Shown here: positions 56,267 through 64,000 of the stretch, piece by piece
Layout of the letters: each line of letters begins with the position of its first letter
How positions within the stretch are numbered: the stretch's first letter is position 1
DNA from: Duganella lactea
GTDB lineage: Bacteria > Pseudomonadota > Gammaproteobacteria > Burkholderiales > Burkholderiaceae_D
DNA length: 64,000 nucleotides
NCBI RefSeq assembly: GCF_009857505.1
Contig: NZ_WWCP01000002.1
Span: 124,001-188,000, forward strand
Reading direction: 5' to 3'
Notes under the pieces: generated by a model
Seen by the model: the letters and a program-made list of their open reading frames with translations, nothing else
Databases searched by the model: none
What the model was told of the DNA's origin: nothing
Position numbers and translations under genes: made by a program

Positions 56267-57096
56267 TCAGCCCCGAAGCCTGGGTGGCTGGCGATATAGG
56301 CGCCGGCACCGGCGCCGGCGCTGAGCATCCAGCCGATCAGCAGCAGGAACATCAGCATCATGCAGAACAGCGTCGAGATGCGACGGCCATCGGCGTTGTT
56401 CTGGAACACCGGCGGCTTGCCGTAGTTGACGCCGAAGAAGTAGGCGGCCACCACCGTCACCAGATAGTGCACGGCGCCGAACACCTCGCCCAGTTCGCCC
56501 TTGCGCGGATGGTCGACCAGCAGGTGCGACAGCGCCACCACGGCGATGTAGATCAGCGAGGCCGACAGCGGCGGCAGATACAGGCCGAATTTCTCGACAA
56601 AGTCGCGGATGGCCGGACGTTTCTTGGCCAGCAGCGGCAGGATCACGTTATGGGTGATGCCAACAACCGCGATAATCTTCAGCAGCACCGCTTTATGCAG
56701 ACTGCTCTTGCCCAGCGCCAGATTGTGCAGATTGGTCTCGCCCTGGCGGTTATTTTGCAGGAAGAACTCCGGCGGAATGATGTGCAGCACGCGCTGGAAC
56801 CAGCTCACCTCTTCCATCGCCGCCAACCCCACCAGCGCGCTCAGGCCGACAAAGGCCAGCAGTTGCAGGTTGATCTTCGGCTCACGCTGCCATTGCTCCA
56901 CGGCCAGGAAGGCCAGCAGACCGGACAAGAAGACGAAGCACAGGAACTGCATCCATTCCACGATACCATCCTCCACCAGCAGGCGCCACAGCGCGGCCTG
57001 GTCGTGGGCAAAGGCAATCGCCAGCACCAGCACAAAAACGTTGATGAAGACGCCGACCGCAATCACCGGATGGATGTACCACTTCTTCTCTAGCAT
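56263..57096 (-). CDS. Polytopic membrane protein with EExSWxQR motif, function unknown
   Basis: 277 residues with about eight helices. Mid-protein it has AAMEEVSWFQRVLHIIPPEF followed closely by NNRQGETNLHN. I have seen this EE-SW-QR plus N-x-E-x-NLHN pattern only in uncharacterised membrane proteins. Acidic pairs with a nearby His/Asn could form a metal or catalytic site inside the membrane, which is inference. It sits between another unknown membrane protein (43-base gap) and the LTA-synthase-like enzyme (four-base overlap), so it probably works on the same envelope substrate. Confidence 0.75.
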   Translation of the reverse strand: MLEKKWYIHPVIAVGVFINVFVLVLAIAFAHDQAALWRLLVEDGIVEWMQFLCFVFLSGLLAFLAVEQWQREPKINLQLLAFVGLSALVGLAAMEEVSWFQRVLHIIPPEFFLQNNRQGETNLHNLALGKSSLHKAVLLKIIAVVGITHNVILPLLAKKRPAIRDFVEKFGLYLPPLSASLIYIAVVALSHLLVDHPRKGELGEVFGAVHYLVTVVAAYFFGVNYGKPPVFQNNADGRRISTLFCMMLMFLLLIGWMLSAGAGAGAYIASHPGFGAE

Positions 57097-57139
57097 GAAT
57101 CACTCCCTTGTTTATGTGCTAATTATTTATATCGTTAAG

Positions 57140-57847
57140 TCACTCGATACCGCCGGCTCGCGGGCGCAGCAGTTCTGGCGCCGCGTTCAGGTCGTCGAGC
57201 GGGCGCGCCACGCTGCCGGCCTTGCGGCGCAAATACTGACGACGCGCGGCCACGACAACCGAGCCTAGCGCCCAGGCCCACAGCAGCGGATCGAGCAGCG
57301 CATCCCACAGGTTGCCGGTCGGCAGGCGCAGCAACGAGAACAGCAGCACGGCGGTCAGCAGCGCGGCGCCGCCGGCGCCAAAGCGCAGCCAGATCGCCGC
57401 CACGCCGGCCAGCGCCGCCGCAATGGCCAGCACGGCGGCGGCATCGGCGTCGAAGCCGCGGTAATACAGTCCCAGCGCCAGCACGCCGAACGCATCCAGA
57501 TACAGCACCACGCCGAGCAGGCTCAGCAGCAAGGCGAAGGCCGGGTGCAGCAGGAAATCGACCGGTTTGGCGGTCCAGCGGGCGCACAGCGCCACCAGGC
57601 TATAGCCGGCCAGCAAGCCGCTCGGATACTGGAACACCAGCGTCAGCCAGTGGGCCGGCGAGGCAGCGCCCGGCAACACCATCACCAGCGCCACCGTGCC
57701 GGCGACGATCAGCTTGGTGCGCTGGGCCAGCGCCGGAAACAGCTTGGGCAACAGCGACGGCAGCACCGACAGCAGCATCGACGCCGCGATCAGCGTCCAC
57801 GCCAGACGCGCGTATATGATCTGCAGAGACAGCTCGGGCAAACTCAT
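57140..57847 (-). CDS. Polytopic membrane protein, function unknown
   Basis: 235 residues with six to seven Leu/Ala-rich helices and a basic cytoplasmic C-terminal tail (ARRQYLRRK, then RPLDDLN). No catalytic motif is recognised. Its start overlaps the upstream BNR-protein stop by four bases (ATGA), so it is translationally coupled to that periplasmic protein and probably forms a complex or pathway with it. Confidence 0.75.
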   Translation of the reverse strand: MSLPELSLQIIYARLAWTLIAASMLLSVLPSLLPKLFPALAQRTKLIVAGTVALVMVLPGAASPAHWLTLVFQYPSGLLAGYSLVALCARWTAKPVDFLLHPAFALLLSLLGVVLYLDAFGVLALGLYYRGFDADAAAVLAIAAALAGVAAIWLRFGAGGAALLTAVLLFSLLRLPTGNLWDALLDPLLWAWALGSVVVAARRQYLRRKAGSVARPLDDLNAAPELLRPRAGGIE

Positions 57848-59013
57848 GGCAAGTCCTTGACCGGTTGAATTTTCAGGCGGTGGTGGGCGATTGCCCGCCG
57901 CTGATAGGTGTAGGTGATATGCAGCTCGTCGCCCAGCTGATACATGGCCGGATACGAGAACTCGTCACCCGGCTGGCCGCTGACGATGTCTGTCATGTCT
58001 TTCCAGCGATGGCCGTCGAGCGACTGCGACAGCGACAGCGTGCTGCGCGCCGTTTCGCTGTTGGTACCATTGTTACGCAGCATCAGCAGGCTGCCACTGT
58101 CCAGTCGCAGCACCGCCAGCGACGTGCCCAGATTGCTGATCGAGGTCGGGCCCATATCCTCCCAAGTCACGCCGGAATCATGGCTGACCGCCTGCTGCAC
58201 CATCGAACGGCTCTTGTTGGCATCGCGCATCCAGGCGCGGATTTCCGTGTTGGACACCGGCACCAGCGTCGGCTGCAGCGAGCGGGTGCGCTCGCCAATG
58301 CGGGTCAGGCGCTGCGGATCGCCATTGGCGTCGAAGGTCACCAGCATTGGATACTTGTGGCCGATCTCGAAATACACCGGTAACCACCAACCGCCGCCAT
58401 CCAGCCCGACCGGCGACGACCGCACCAGCACGCTGGTATTGAACACCGGCGACATCGGCAACACGCGGCGCACCTTGAACGTCGCGCCCTCGTCGGTTGA
58501 TTGCAGCTGCACCACGCGCGACGCCGCCCAGCCGCCCAGGCCGGTGGCCACGACATACAGATGGATCGTGCCATCGTCGCCGGTCCAGGCGACCGGATTG
58601 CCGATGCGGCGCACGCCATGGCCGAGCGCGGCGCCCAGCGACTCGCGGCTGGCCACCACCCAGTTATCGCTCCAGCGGCCATTCGACCAGCGTGACGCGT
58701 AGACCTGCACGTCCGGCCCGCTCTCGCGGCTGCCGGCCCACCAGAAAGAAATCAGATCGCCATGCGGCAATTCCGCCAGCGCGCTGGCGTGCGCCGACGG
58801 CACGCCCTTGGGCATCGGAATAATGGCGCGGGAGAGTTCGGTCAGCGTCACCGGCACCGGGGCGGCGGTGCTGACCGGGTCCGGTTTGGCGTGGTGCCGC
58901 GCCGCGCGCGACCAGCGCACGCCTTCGGCGGTCGCCACGGTGGCGACAATGGCAATACATGCCAGCACGACCAGTTTGGATGGTCGCTGTAAAAGTGGGC
59001 GAAAAACTCCCAT
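57844..59013 (-). CDS. Membrane-anchored BNR/sialidase-fold protein
   Basis: 389 residues. An N-terminal signal anchor (about 15-35, KLVVLACIAIVATVATA) leads into a six-bladed propeller. BNR/Asp-box-like repeats are visible: STDEGATFK, SHDSGVTWED and SLDGHRWKD. The pattern resembles exo-alpha-sialidase-like (BNR_2) proteins, but no full set of sialidase Arg/Tyr residues can be confirmed by eye. It is first gene of the four-gene envelope operon. The ATG at 59013 fits the anchor better than the longer frame. Confidence 0.78.
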   Translation of the reverse strand: MGVFRPLLQRPSKLVVLACIAIVATVATAEGVRWSRAARHHAKPDPVSTAAPVPVTLTELSRAIIPMPKGVPSAHASALAELPHGDLISFWWAGSRESGPDVQVYASRWSNGRWSDNWVVASRESLGAALGHGVRRIGNPVAWTGDDGTIHLYVVATGLGGWAASRVVQLQSTDEGATFKVRRVLPMSPVFNTSVLVRSSPVGLDGGGWWLPVYFEIGHKYPMLVTFDANGDPQRLTRIGERTRSLQPTLVPVSNTEIRAWMRDANKSRSMVQQAVSHDSGVTWEDMGPTSISNLGTSLAVLRLDSGSLLMLRNNGTNSETARSTLSLSQSLDGHRWKDMTDIVSGQPGDEFSYPAMYQLGDELHITYTYQRRAIAHHRLKIQPVKDLP

Positions 59014-59180
59014 TCCGTCTCCAGAAATCGGGACATGGAAGCCTGCTCGGTGATTCCCTTGCCCAAAAATTAAGTCACTCCCCAGTCGGCACACAGCTTG
59101 TGGCTGCTGCTGAGCACGGACGAAGTCGGTATCCTACAGTAAAAGCCGGGCAAAATGTAGGCGAGTTAGCGGGTACAACT

Positions 59181-59197
59181 ATTGCGCTTGGCGCAAT
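59181..59197. promoter_or_regulatory. Palindrome in the divergent region before the envelope operon
   Basis: ATTGCGC-TTG-GCGCAAT, perfect seven-base arms, in the 236-base space between the BNR-protein gene (minus) and the small membrane protein (plus). It is a candidate operator; no adjacent regulator gene exists. Confidence 0.4.
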
Positions 59198-59249
59198 GGC
59201 ATGCCAAGATGACATCCCACTTGTTTTCGTAATGACAGGCAAAGAGCGC

Positions 59250-59789
59250 ATGTATCAGCAACCACCGGACGCCCCCGATCCGCGCAAACCGCCGCCGTAC
59301 TCGCCGGGGCATAAAAATCATCTGGCAGACGACCGGGCTGTTGAAGAGACTTTCCGCCAGCCGGCGCGCGGATCGGTGTTGCTGTTGGCGGCGCTATTCG
59401 GCTGCGTCGCACTGGGGTTATTTATAACGCACGGCGTGTCGACATCGACGGCGGTCGTGGTGGCGTCCTTCGCCGCGATGCTGGCCATACCGGGATATTT
59501 CGCCACCCGAGACCGTAGCCTTCCGCCCAGCCGTACCGAGACAACAGCCGCAACCTGCTGGTTATGGTTCAGACGCGCGCTGTGCTGGGGACTGGCACTG
59601 GCGCTGCTTGTTGGCGCCGGTGTACCCGCCCTTTTCGCGGGCCATATTGGCAGGACGCTCGCCGTGTTGGTGTTCAGCGCCTTTCTTGCCTATGTCGGGT
59701 GGTTCGGCCGCGCCCACACCAACATCAGCTTCCGCGACGATATCAACGCCCACCACCGCAACAAAGAACGCTACAAATGGCGTTTATGA
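59250..59789 (+). CDS. Small four-helix membrane protein, function unknown
   Basis: 179 residues. A Pro-rich cytoplasmic head (MYQQPPDAPDPRKPPPYSPG) is followed by helices at about 46-63, 67-86, 107-124 and 128-146, and a polar tail ending HHRNKERYKWRL. No domain is recognised. An alternative start 18 bases upstream exists (59232). It is divergent from the envelope operon. Its TGA falls next to the end of a VOC relic on the other strand. Confidence 0.6.
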   Translation: MYQQPPDAPDPRKPPPYSPGHKNHLADDRAVEETFRQPARGSVLLLAALFGCVALGLFITHGVSTSTAVVVASFAAMLAIPGYFATRDRSLPPSRTETTAATCWLWFRRALCWGLALALLVGAGVPALFAGHIGRTLAVLVFSAFLAYVGWFGRAHTNISFRDDINAHHRNKERYKWRL

Positions 59790-59970
59790 AACTGCGCTCT
59801 GTGGTGCCATCCAGACCAGTTTCCACCGGTGACCGTTCAGATCTTCAAAACTCTGATCTTGGCAATCCGGGCATCAACCCCTTGCGGCTCTCGCAAGCAA
59901 GGCAAATGATTACCTCGTTGCCTCCTTCGCCCGGACCTTCGATAATAATCCCCATCGCTTCTTGATTTGC
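59784..59970 (-). pseudogene. Relic of a VOC/glyoxalase-family gene
   Basis: On the minus strand one frame reads GNEVIICLACESRKG, a central VOC strand, and stops. Another frame then gives DCQDQSFEDLNGHRWKLVW and MAPQ before a TAA at 59784; F-D-DGH-W-W-MDP is the standard VOC C-terminus. The N-terminal half and about 50 residues between the two pieces are missing. This fills most of the gap between the small membrane protein and the GGDEF-EAL gene. Confidence 0.7.
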
Positions 59971-60057
59971 GACATTTTTTTGCACGCACGCACAAGCTAG
60001 ACTGGTTGCCGCGCGCGGCGCGCCTCTTGCATGCCGCCCCACCATAGGAAGCCCCGC

Positions 60058-62268
60058 ATGCTTGCAGACCCCAGGGAGTTGGACCGTACCGCCGGCACCA
60101 TGATGCCGGCGGCGGCAGACATCGAGCAGCGCCTGCTGTTTCTGGAGGTCACGCCGGACGACATCCGGCTGCTGCGCGAGATCCATCCGCTGCTGCTACC
60201 GCGCCTGCCCGAAGTCATCGCCGGCTTTTACCGCCATCTGCTGGCCATGCCGGTGCTGCGCCTGCTGCTGCGCGATCCGGTGGTGCTGGACCGGCTGCAT
60301 CATCTGCAAGGCAAATACTTCCAGACGCTGACGGCCGGCGACTACGGCACCGAGTATGTGCGCCATCGATTGCGGGTCGGTCTGGCGCATCAGCGCATCG
60401 GCCTGGCGCCGGAGTGGTACATCGGCGCCTACCGCAAATATCTGGGCGACCTCGGCCCGGTCCTGCAGGAACTGCTGACAGACCGCCCCGCCCTGTTCCT
60501 GCCGACCTACAACGCGCTGATGAAAATCGCCAGCTTCGACATGGGCCTGGCGCTCGACACCTACATCCAGGCCAGCCGCCAGCAACTGCGTGACAGCGAG
60601 GCCCGCTTCCGCGCCGCGTTCGGTCAGGCGGCGGTCGGCCTGGCGCAGTTGTCGGCGGAAGGCCGCTGGCTGCGCGTCAACCGCAAGCTGCAGGATATTG
60701 TCGGCTACAGCGAGGAGGAACTGCGCGCCATGCATCTGTCGGACTTGACGGCGCCGGAAGATGGGCACACCGACGCGCCGCTGCTGCGCGCGCTGGCCGA
60801 CGGCGAACTGGAAACCTCGTCCCGCGAGCGCCGCTACCTGCGCAAGGATGGCAAGCAGGTCTGGGTCAAGACCACTTTCACCAATATGCAGCCGGACGGC
60901 AGCGCCGCCGCGCTGGTGGCGGTCATCGAGGATATTTCCCAGCGCAAGCGCTTCGAGGAGGAGCTGATGCACCTGGCCCGGCACGACGCGCTGACCGGCC
61001 TGGCCAACCGCACCTTGTTGCTCGACCGGGTGTCGCAAGCCATCGCCCAGGCCCGCCGCAGCGGCAACCAGGTGGCGATGTTGTTTCTCGACCTGGACCG
61101 GTTCAAGACCATCAACGACAGTCTCGGCCACGACGCCGGCGACAGCGTGGTGGTGGAGGTCGGCCGCCGCCTCAAACAGGCGGTGCGCGACGCCGACACG
61201 GTGGCCCGCTTCGGCGGCGATGAGTTCGTCGTGCTGCTGCCCGAGCTGCCGCATGAACATATCGCCGCCGCGCTGGCGCAGAAAATCCTTACCGCGCTGT
61301 TCCAGCCGATGCTGATTCAGGGCCACGAGCTGGCGCCGGCCTGCAGCGTGGGCATCAGCCTGTTCCCGCGCGACGGCACCGACGGCAAGACGCTGCTGAG
61401 AAACGCCGACGCTGCGCTGTATCAGGCCAAGGCGCTGGGGCGAGGCAATTATCAGTTTTATTCCGAGGAGATGAACGCCCGCACGCTGGACCGGCTGACG
61501 CTGGAAAGCGGCCTGCGTCACGCGGTCGAGCGCGGCGAGCTGCAACTGAAGTATCAGCCGCAGATCGAACTGGCCAGCGGCCACATCGTCGGCGCCGAGG
61601 CGCTGCTGCGCTGGTATCCGGCGGGGCAAGACCTGGTGATGCCGGACGCCTTCATCACCATCGCCGAGGAAACCGGGCTAATCGTCCCCATCGGCGAATG
61701 GGTGCTGCGCACCGCCTGCGCGCAGCAGGTGGCGTGGCGCCGCGCCGGCCTGCCGGCCTTGCGCATGGCGGTCAACCTGTCGGCGCGCCAGTTCCGCCAG
61801 CCCGGACTGGACGCGATGGTGGCGCGCGTGCTGGCGGACACCGGCTGCCACGCCGACGCGCTGGAACTGGAGATCACCGAGTCGGTGCTGATGGACCGCG
61901 CCGACGCCGCCGCCGTCACGCTGCAACGGCTGAGCGACATGGGTGTGCAGTTGGCCATCGACGACTTCGGCACCGGTTATTCCAGCCTGTCCTATCTGAA
62001 GCGTTTCCCGATCAACGCGCTGAAGATCGACCGCTCCTTCGTCAGCGATATCTCATCCGACGCCGACGATGGCGCCATCGCCGGCGCCGTCATCGCGCTG
62101 GCCCACAGCATGGGCCTGACCGTGGTGGCCGAGGGCGTGGAGACACGCCAGCAACACGACTTCCTGCGCCAGCTCAATTGCGACCTGGCCCAGGGTTTTT
62201 ACTTCAGCCAGCCGCTGCCGGCGGCCGCGCTGGAACACATACTTATTGATGGAGAAGCAAAGAGATGA
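60058..62268 (+). CDS. Globin-coupled PAS-GGDEF-EAL c-di-GMP enzyme
   Basis: 736-residue cytoplasmic protein. The globin sensor (about 20-175) has Tyr58 and proximal His111 in [16 protein letters not shown], as in haem O2 sensors. PAS with PAC follows (about 185-305). GGDEF (about 310-475) has the intact RFGGDEF near 384-390 and a preceding RDAD inhibition site. EAL (about 485-730) has [33 protein letters not shown] and AEGVE, so both synthesis and hydrolysis of c-di-GMP look possible. The ATG at 60058 follows AGGAAG. It overlaps the next gene by four bases. Confidence 0.95.
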   Translation: MLADPRELDRTAGTMMPAAADIEQRLLFLEVTPDDIRLLREIHPLLLPRLPEVIAGFYRHLLAMPVLRLLLRDPVVLDRLHHLQGKYFQTLTAGDYGTEYVRHRLRVGLAHQRIGLAPEWYIGAYRKYLGDLGPVLQELLTDRPALFLPTYNALMKIASFDMGLALDTYIQASRQQLRDSEARFRAAFGQAAVGLAQLSAEGRWLRVNRKLQDIVGYSEEELRAMHLSDLTAPEDGHTDAPLLRALADGELETSSRERRYLRKDGKQVWVKTTFTNMQPDGSAAALVAVIEDISQRKRFEEELMHLARHDALTGLANRTLLLDRVSQAIAQARRSGNQVAMLFLDLDRFKTINDSLGHDAGDSVVVEVGRRLKQAVRDADTVARFGGDEFVVLLPELPHEHIAAALAQKILTALFQPMLIQGHELAPACSVGISLFPRDGTDGKTLLRNADAALYQAKALGRGNYQFYSEEMNARTLDRLTLESGLRHAVERGELQLKYQPQIELASGHIVGAEALLRWYPAGQDLVMPDAFITIAEETGLIVPIGEWVLRTACAQQVAWRRAGLPALRMAVNLSARQFRQPGLDAMVARVLADTGCHADALELEITESVLMDRADAAAVTLQRLSDMGVQLAIDDFGTGYSSLSYLKRFPINALKIDRSFVSDISSDADDGAIAGAVIALAHSMGLTVVAEGVETRQQHDFLRQLNCDLAQGFYFSQPLPAAALEHILIDGEAKR

Positions 62269-62945
62269 TGCTGCACATTCCCGGCGTGCTGACGCCCGAA
62301 CAAGTGAGCCTGATGCGGCAACGGCTGCGCGACGCCGACTGGATCGACGGCCGCGCCACCGTCGGCGGCCAGGGCGTCAAGGTCAAGAGCAACCAGCAGT
62401 TGGCCGAAAATTCACCGCTGGCCAACGAGCTGGGCCAAGTGGTGCTGGACGCGCTGGCGCGCAATCCGCTGTTCTTCTCGGCGGCGCTGCCGCTGCGTAC
62501 CTGCCCGCCGATGTTCAACCGCTATGCCGGCGGCGGCACCTACGGCAACCATGTCGACGGCGCGATGCGCCGCATGGCGCTCGACGGCCAGTGGATGCGC
62601 ACCGACGTCTCGTCCACCCTGTTCCTGACCGATCCGGACGAGTACGAGGGCGGCGAGTTGGTGGTGGAAGACACCTACGGCACGCACGAGGTCAAGCTGC
62701 CGGCGGGCGACCTGATCGTCTATCCATCGACCAGCATCCACCGGGTGGAGCCGGTCACGCGCGGCGCCCGCGTCTGCTCGTTCTTCTGGACCCAGAGCAT
62801 GATCCGCGACGACCAGCGACGCGGCATGCTGCTCGACCTCGACCGCAACATCCAGTCGCTGCGCGCCCGTCTCGGCGATTGCGAGGAGCTGGTCAACCTC
62901 ACCGGCCACTACCACAACCTGCTGCGCCAATGGAGCGAGGCCTGA
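62265..62945 (+). CDS. piuC: PKHD-type Fe(II)/2-oxoglutarate dioxygenase (PiuC/YbiX family)
   Basis: 226 residues. The double-stranded beta-helix core has the iron triad His96-x-Asp98 (GNHVDG) and His159 (SIHRV), with Arg169 for 2-oxoglutarate. The N-terminus [14 protein letters not shown] is typical. PiuC genes usually follow TonB receptors and are iron regulated. Here the gene instead overlaps the globin-coupled GGDEF-EAL gene (ATGA). The substrate of the family is unknown. Confidence 0.93.
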   Translation: MMLHIPGVLTPEQVSLMRQRLRDADWIDGRATVGGQGVKVKSNQQLAENSPLANELGQVVLDALARNPLFFSAALPLRTCPPMFNRYAGGGTYGNHVDGAMRRMALDGQWMRTDVSSTLFLTDPDEYEGGELVVEDTYGTHEVKLPAGDLIVYPSTSIHRVEPVTRGARVCSFFWTQSMIRDDQRRGMLLDLDRNIQSLRARLGDCEELVNLTGHYHNLLRQWSEA

Positions 62946-62994
62946 GCCACCCAGCGTCCGCAGCCCGCCAAGGGATAGCGCCGATGAAGCGGTT

Positions 62995-64000
62995 TTAGTA
63001 CAGCACCACTGAGCGGATCGATTCGCCGCTCTTCATCAGGTCGAAGCCCTGGTTGATGTCTTCCAGCTTCAGGCGGTGGGTGATCAGGTCGTCGATGTTG
63101 AGCTTGCCTTCCATGTACCAGTCGACGATCTTCGGCACGTCGGTGCGGCCACGGGCGCCGCCGAACGCCGACCCCTTCCATTCGCGGCCGGTGACCAGCT
63201 GGAACGGCCGGGTCGAGATTTCCTGCCCCGCCGCCGCCACGCCGATGATGAACGACTGGCCCCAGCCCTTGTGCGTGCATTCCAGCGCCTCGCGCATCAG
63301 CTTGGTGTTGCCGACGCACTCGAAGCTGTAGTCGGCGCCGCCGTCGGTCAGCTGGACGATGGCGTCCACCACATTGTCCACCTCGTTGGGATTGATGAAG
63401 TGGGTCATGCCGAACTTGCGGCCCATCGCTTCACGCGCCGGATTGATGTCGATGCCGATGATCTTGTCGGCACCGACCATCCTGGCCGCCTGAATCACGT
63501 TCAGGCCGATGCCGCCCAGGCCGAACACCACCACATTGGCGCCCGCCTCCACCTTGGCCGAGAACAGCACCGCGCCCACGCCGGTGGTCACGCCGCAGCC
63601 GATGTAGCACACCTTGTCGAACGGCGCGTCCGAACGGATCTTGGCCAGCGCGATCTCCGGCACAACGATGTAGTTGGAGAAGGTCGAGGTGCCCATGTAG
63701 TGAAACAGCGGCTTGCCGTCGAGCGAGAAACGGCTGGTCGCGTCCGGCATCAGGCCGCGCCCCTGGGTCGAGCGGATCGCCTGGCACAGATTGGTCTTGC
63801 GCGACAGGCAGAACTTGCACTGGCGGCATTCCGGCGTGTACAGCGGAATGACGTGATCGTCCTTTTTCAGCGTGGTTACGCCGGGACCGACGTCCACCAC
63901 CACACCGGCGCCCTCGTGGCCCAGAATGGCAGGGAACAGGCCTTCCGGATCGGCGCCGGACAGCGTGTAGTAATCGGTGTGACAAATGCCGGTGGCTTTC
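62995..64000 (-). CDS. frmA: S-(hydroxymethyl)glutathione dehydrogenase / class III alcohol dehydrogenase (5' partial)
   Basis: Zinc-dependent NAD enzyme that oxidises the glutathione adduct of formaldehyde and also reduces S-nitrosoglutathione. About 335 C-terminal residues are present and the start lies beyond the window. It has [14 protein letters not shown], the structural zinc loop [15 protein letters not shown], and the Rossmann motif [11 protein letters not shown]. The end [11 protein letters not shown] matches class III enzymes. It is convergent with the dioxygenase gene. Confidence 0.96.
   Translation of the reverse strand, partial: KATGICHTDYYTLSGADPEGLFPAILGHEGAGVVVDVGPGVTTLKKDDHVIPLYTPECRQCKFCLSRKTNLCQAIRSTQGRGLMPDATSRFSLDGKPLFHYMGTSTFSNYIVVPEIALAKIRSDAPFDKVCYIGCGVTTGVGAVLFSAKVEAGANVVVFGLGGIGLNVIQAARMVGADKIIGIDINPAREAMGRKFGMTHFINPNEVDNVVDAIVQLTDGGADYSFECVGNTKLMREALECTHKGWGQSFIIGVAAAGQEISTRPFQLVTGREWKGSAFGGARGRTDVPKIVDWYMEGKLNIDDLITHRLKLEDINQGFDLMKSGESIRSVVLY

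Noticed and set aside
59955..59974. A third FNR box upstream of the globin GGDEF-EAL gene
   Set aside because: Only one TTGAT half-site is present; the other half does not match.
1..64000. tRNA/rRNA genes, CRISPR arrays, prophage or insertion sequences
   Set aside because: No spacer-repeat pattern, transposase, integrase, terminal repeats or tRNA-like cloverleaf was recognised; the disrupted genes are explained by internal deletions rather than insertions.

Overview
The window is GC-rich, densely coded bacterial chromosome. Gene content (proton-pumping cytochrome bo3 oxidase with a divergent MFS gene, many two-component and c-di-GMP proteins, RND efflux, TonB receptor, NRAMP, PPK2) and codon use suggest a beta-proteobacterium of the Oxalobacteraceae (Duganella/Massilia-like). 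That placement is inference, because the window holds no rRNA or tRNA gene. I also found no CRISPR array, phage or insertion sequence.

Layout. 1-4.3 kb: 3' part of the cyo operon (cyoA, cyoB) and a divergent MFS transporter. 4.4-11 kb: chemoreceptor, PPK2, a Sel1-like secreted protein, a VOC protein, an SDR, a LuxR-type response regulator and a secreted alpha/beta-hydrolase. 11-14 kb: a large sensor kinase with an extracellular propeller. 14-19.5 kb: RpiR regulator, exported cyanophycinase, a broken M19 dipeptidase, an amino-acid permease, a glycosidase relic and TspO. 19.5-25.4 kb: a Tat-exported YetA/PL26-like protein and a hybrid kinase. 25.4-29.1 kb: glycerate kinase and MFS importer divergent from CdaR. 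29-36 kb: APC transporter, GlxA-type relic, thioesterase, pentapeptide protein, antiporter, a divergent pair of tartrate-locus relics and a membrane acyltransferase. 36-39.6 kb: TonB receptor divergent from mntH. 39.7-45.4 kb: a low-oxygen module of universal stress protein, two cysteine-bearing FNR-type regulators, hemerythrin and an acyl-CoA synthetase/acetyltransferase fusion, with two FNR boxes. 45.4-54.2 kb: cytochrome b561, then TetR and a divergent RND efflux operon carrying its own OmpR/kinase pair. 54.3-59.0 kb: a four-gene envelope operon (BNR/sialidase-fold protein, two unknown membrane proteins, LTA-synthase-like enzyme). 59-64 kb: small membrane protein, VOC relic, globin-sensor GGDEF-EAL protein overlapping a PiuC-type dioxygenase, and class III alcohol dehydrogenase.

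Two themes stand out. Oxygen and iron/manganese handling recurs: bo3 oxidase, FNR pair, hemerythrin, globin-coupled c-di-GMP enzyme, Fe(II) dioxygenase, TonB receptor and NRAMP. The window also carries six gene relics that keep a start region and a C-terminal end but have lost the middle (M19 dipeptidase, GH2 glycosidase, GlxA-type regulator, tartrate dehydrogenase, its LysR regulator, VOC protein), which suggests deletion-biased gene decay. The best candidates for new biology are the envelope operon, the FNR/hemerythrin module, the TonB receptor/acyltransferase pair and the globin GGDEF-EAL/PiuC pair.
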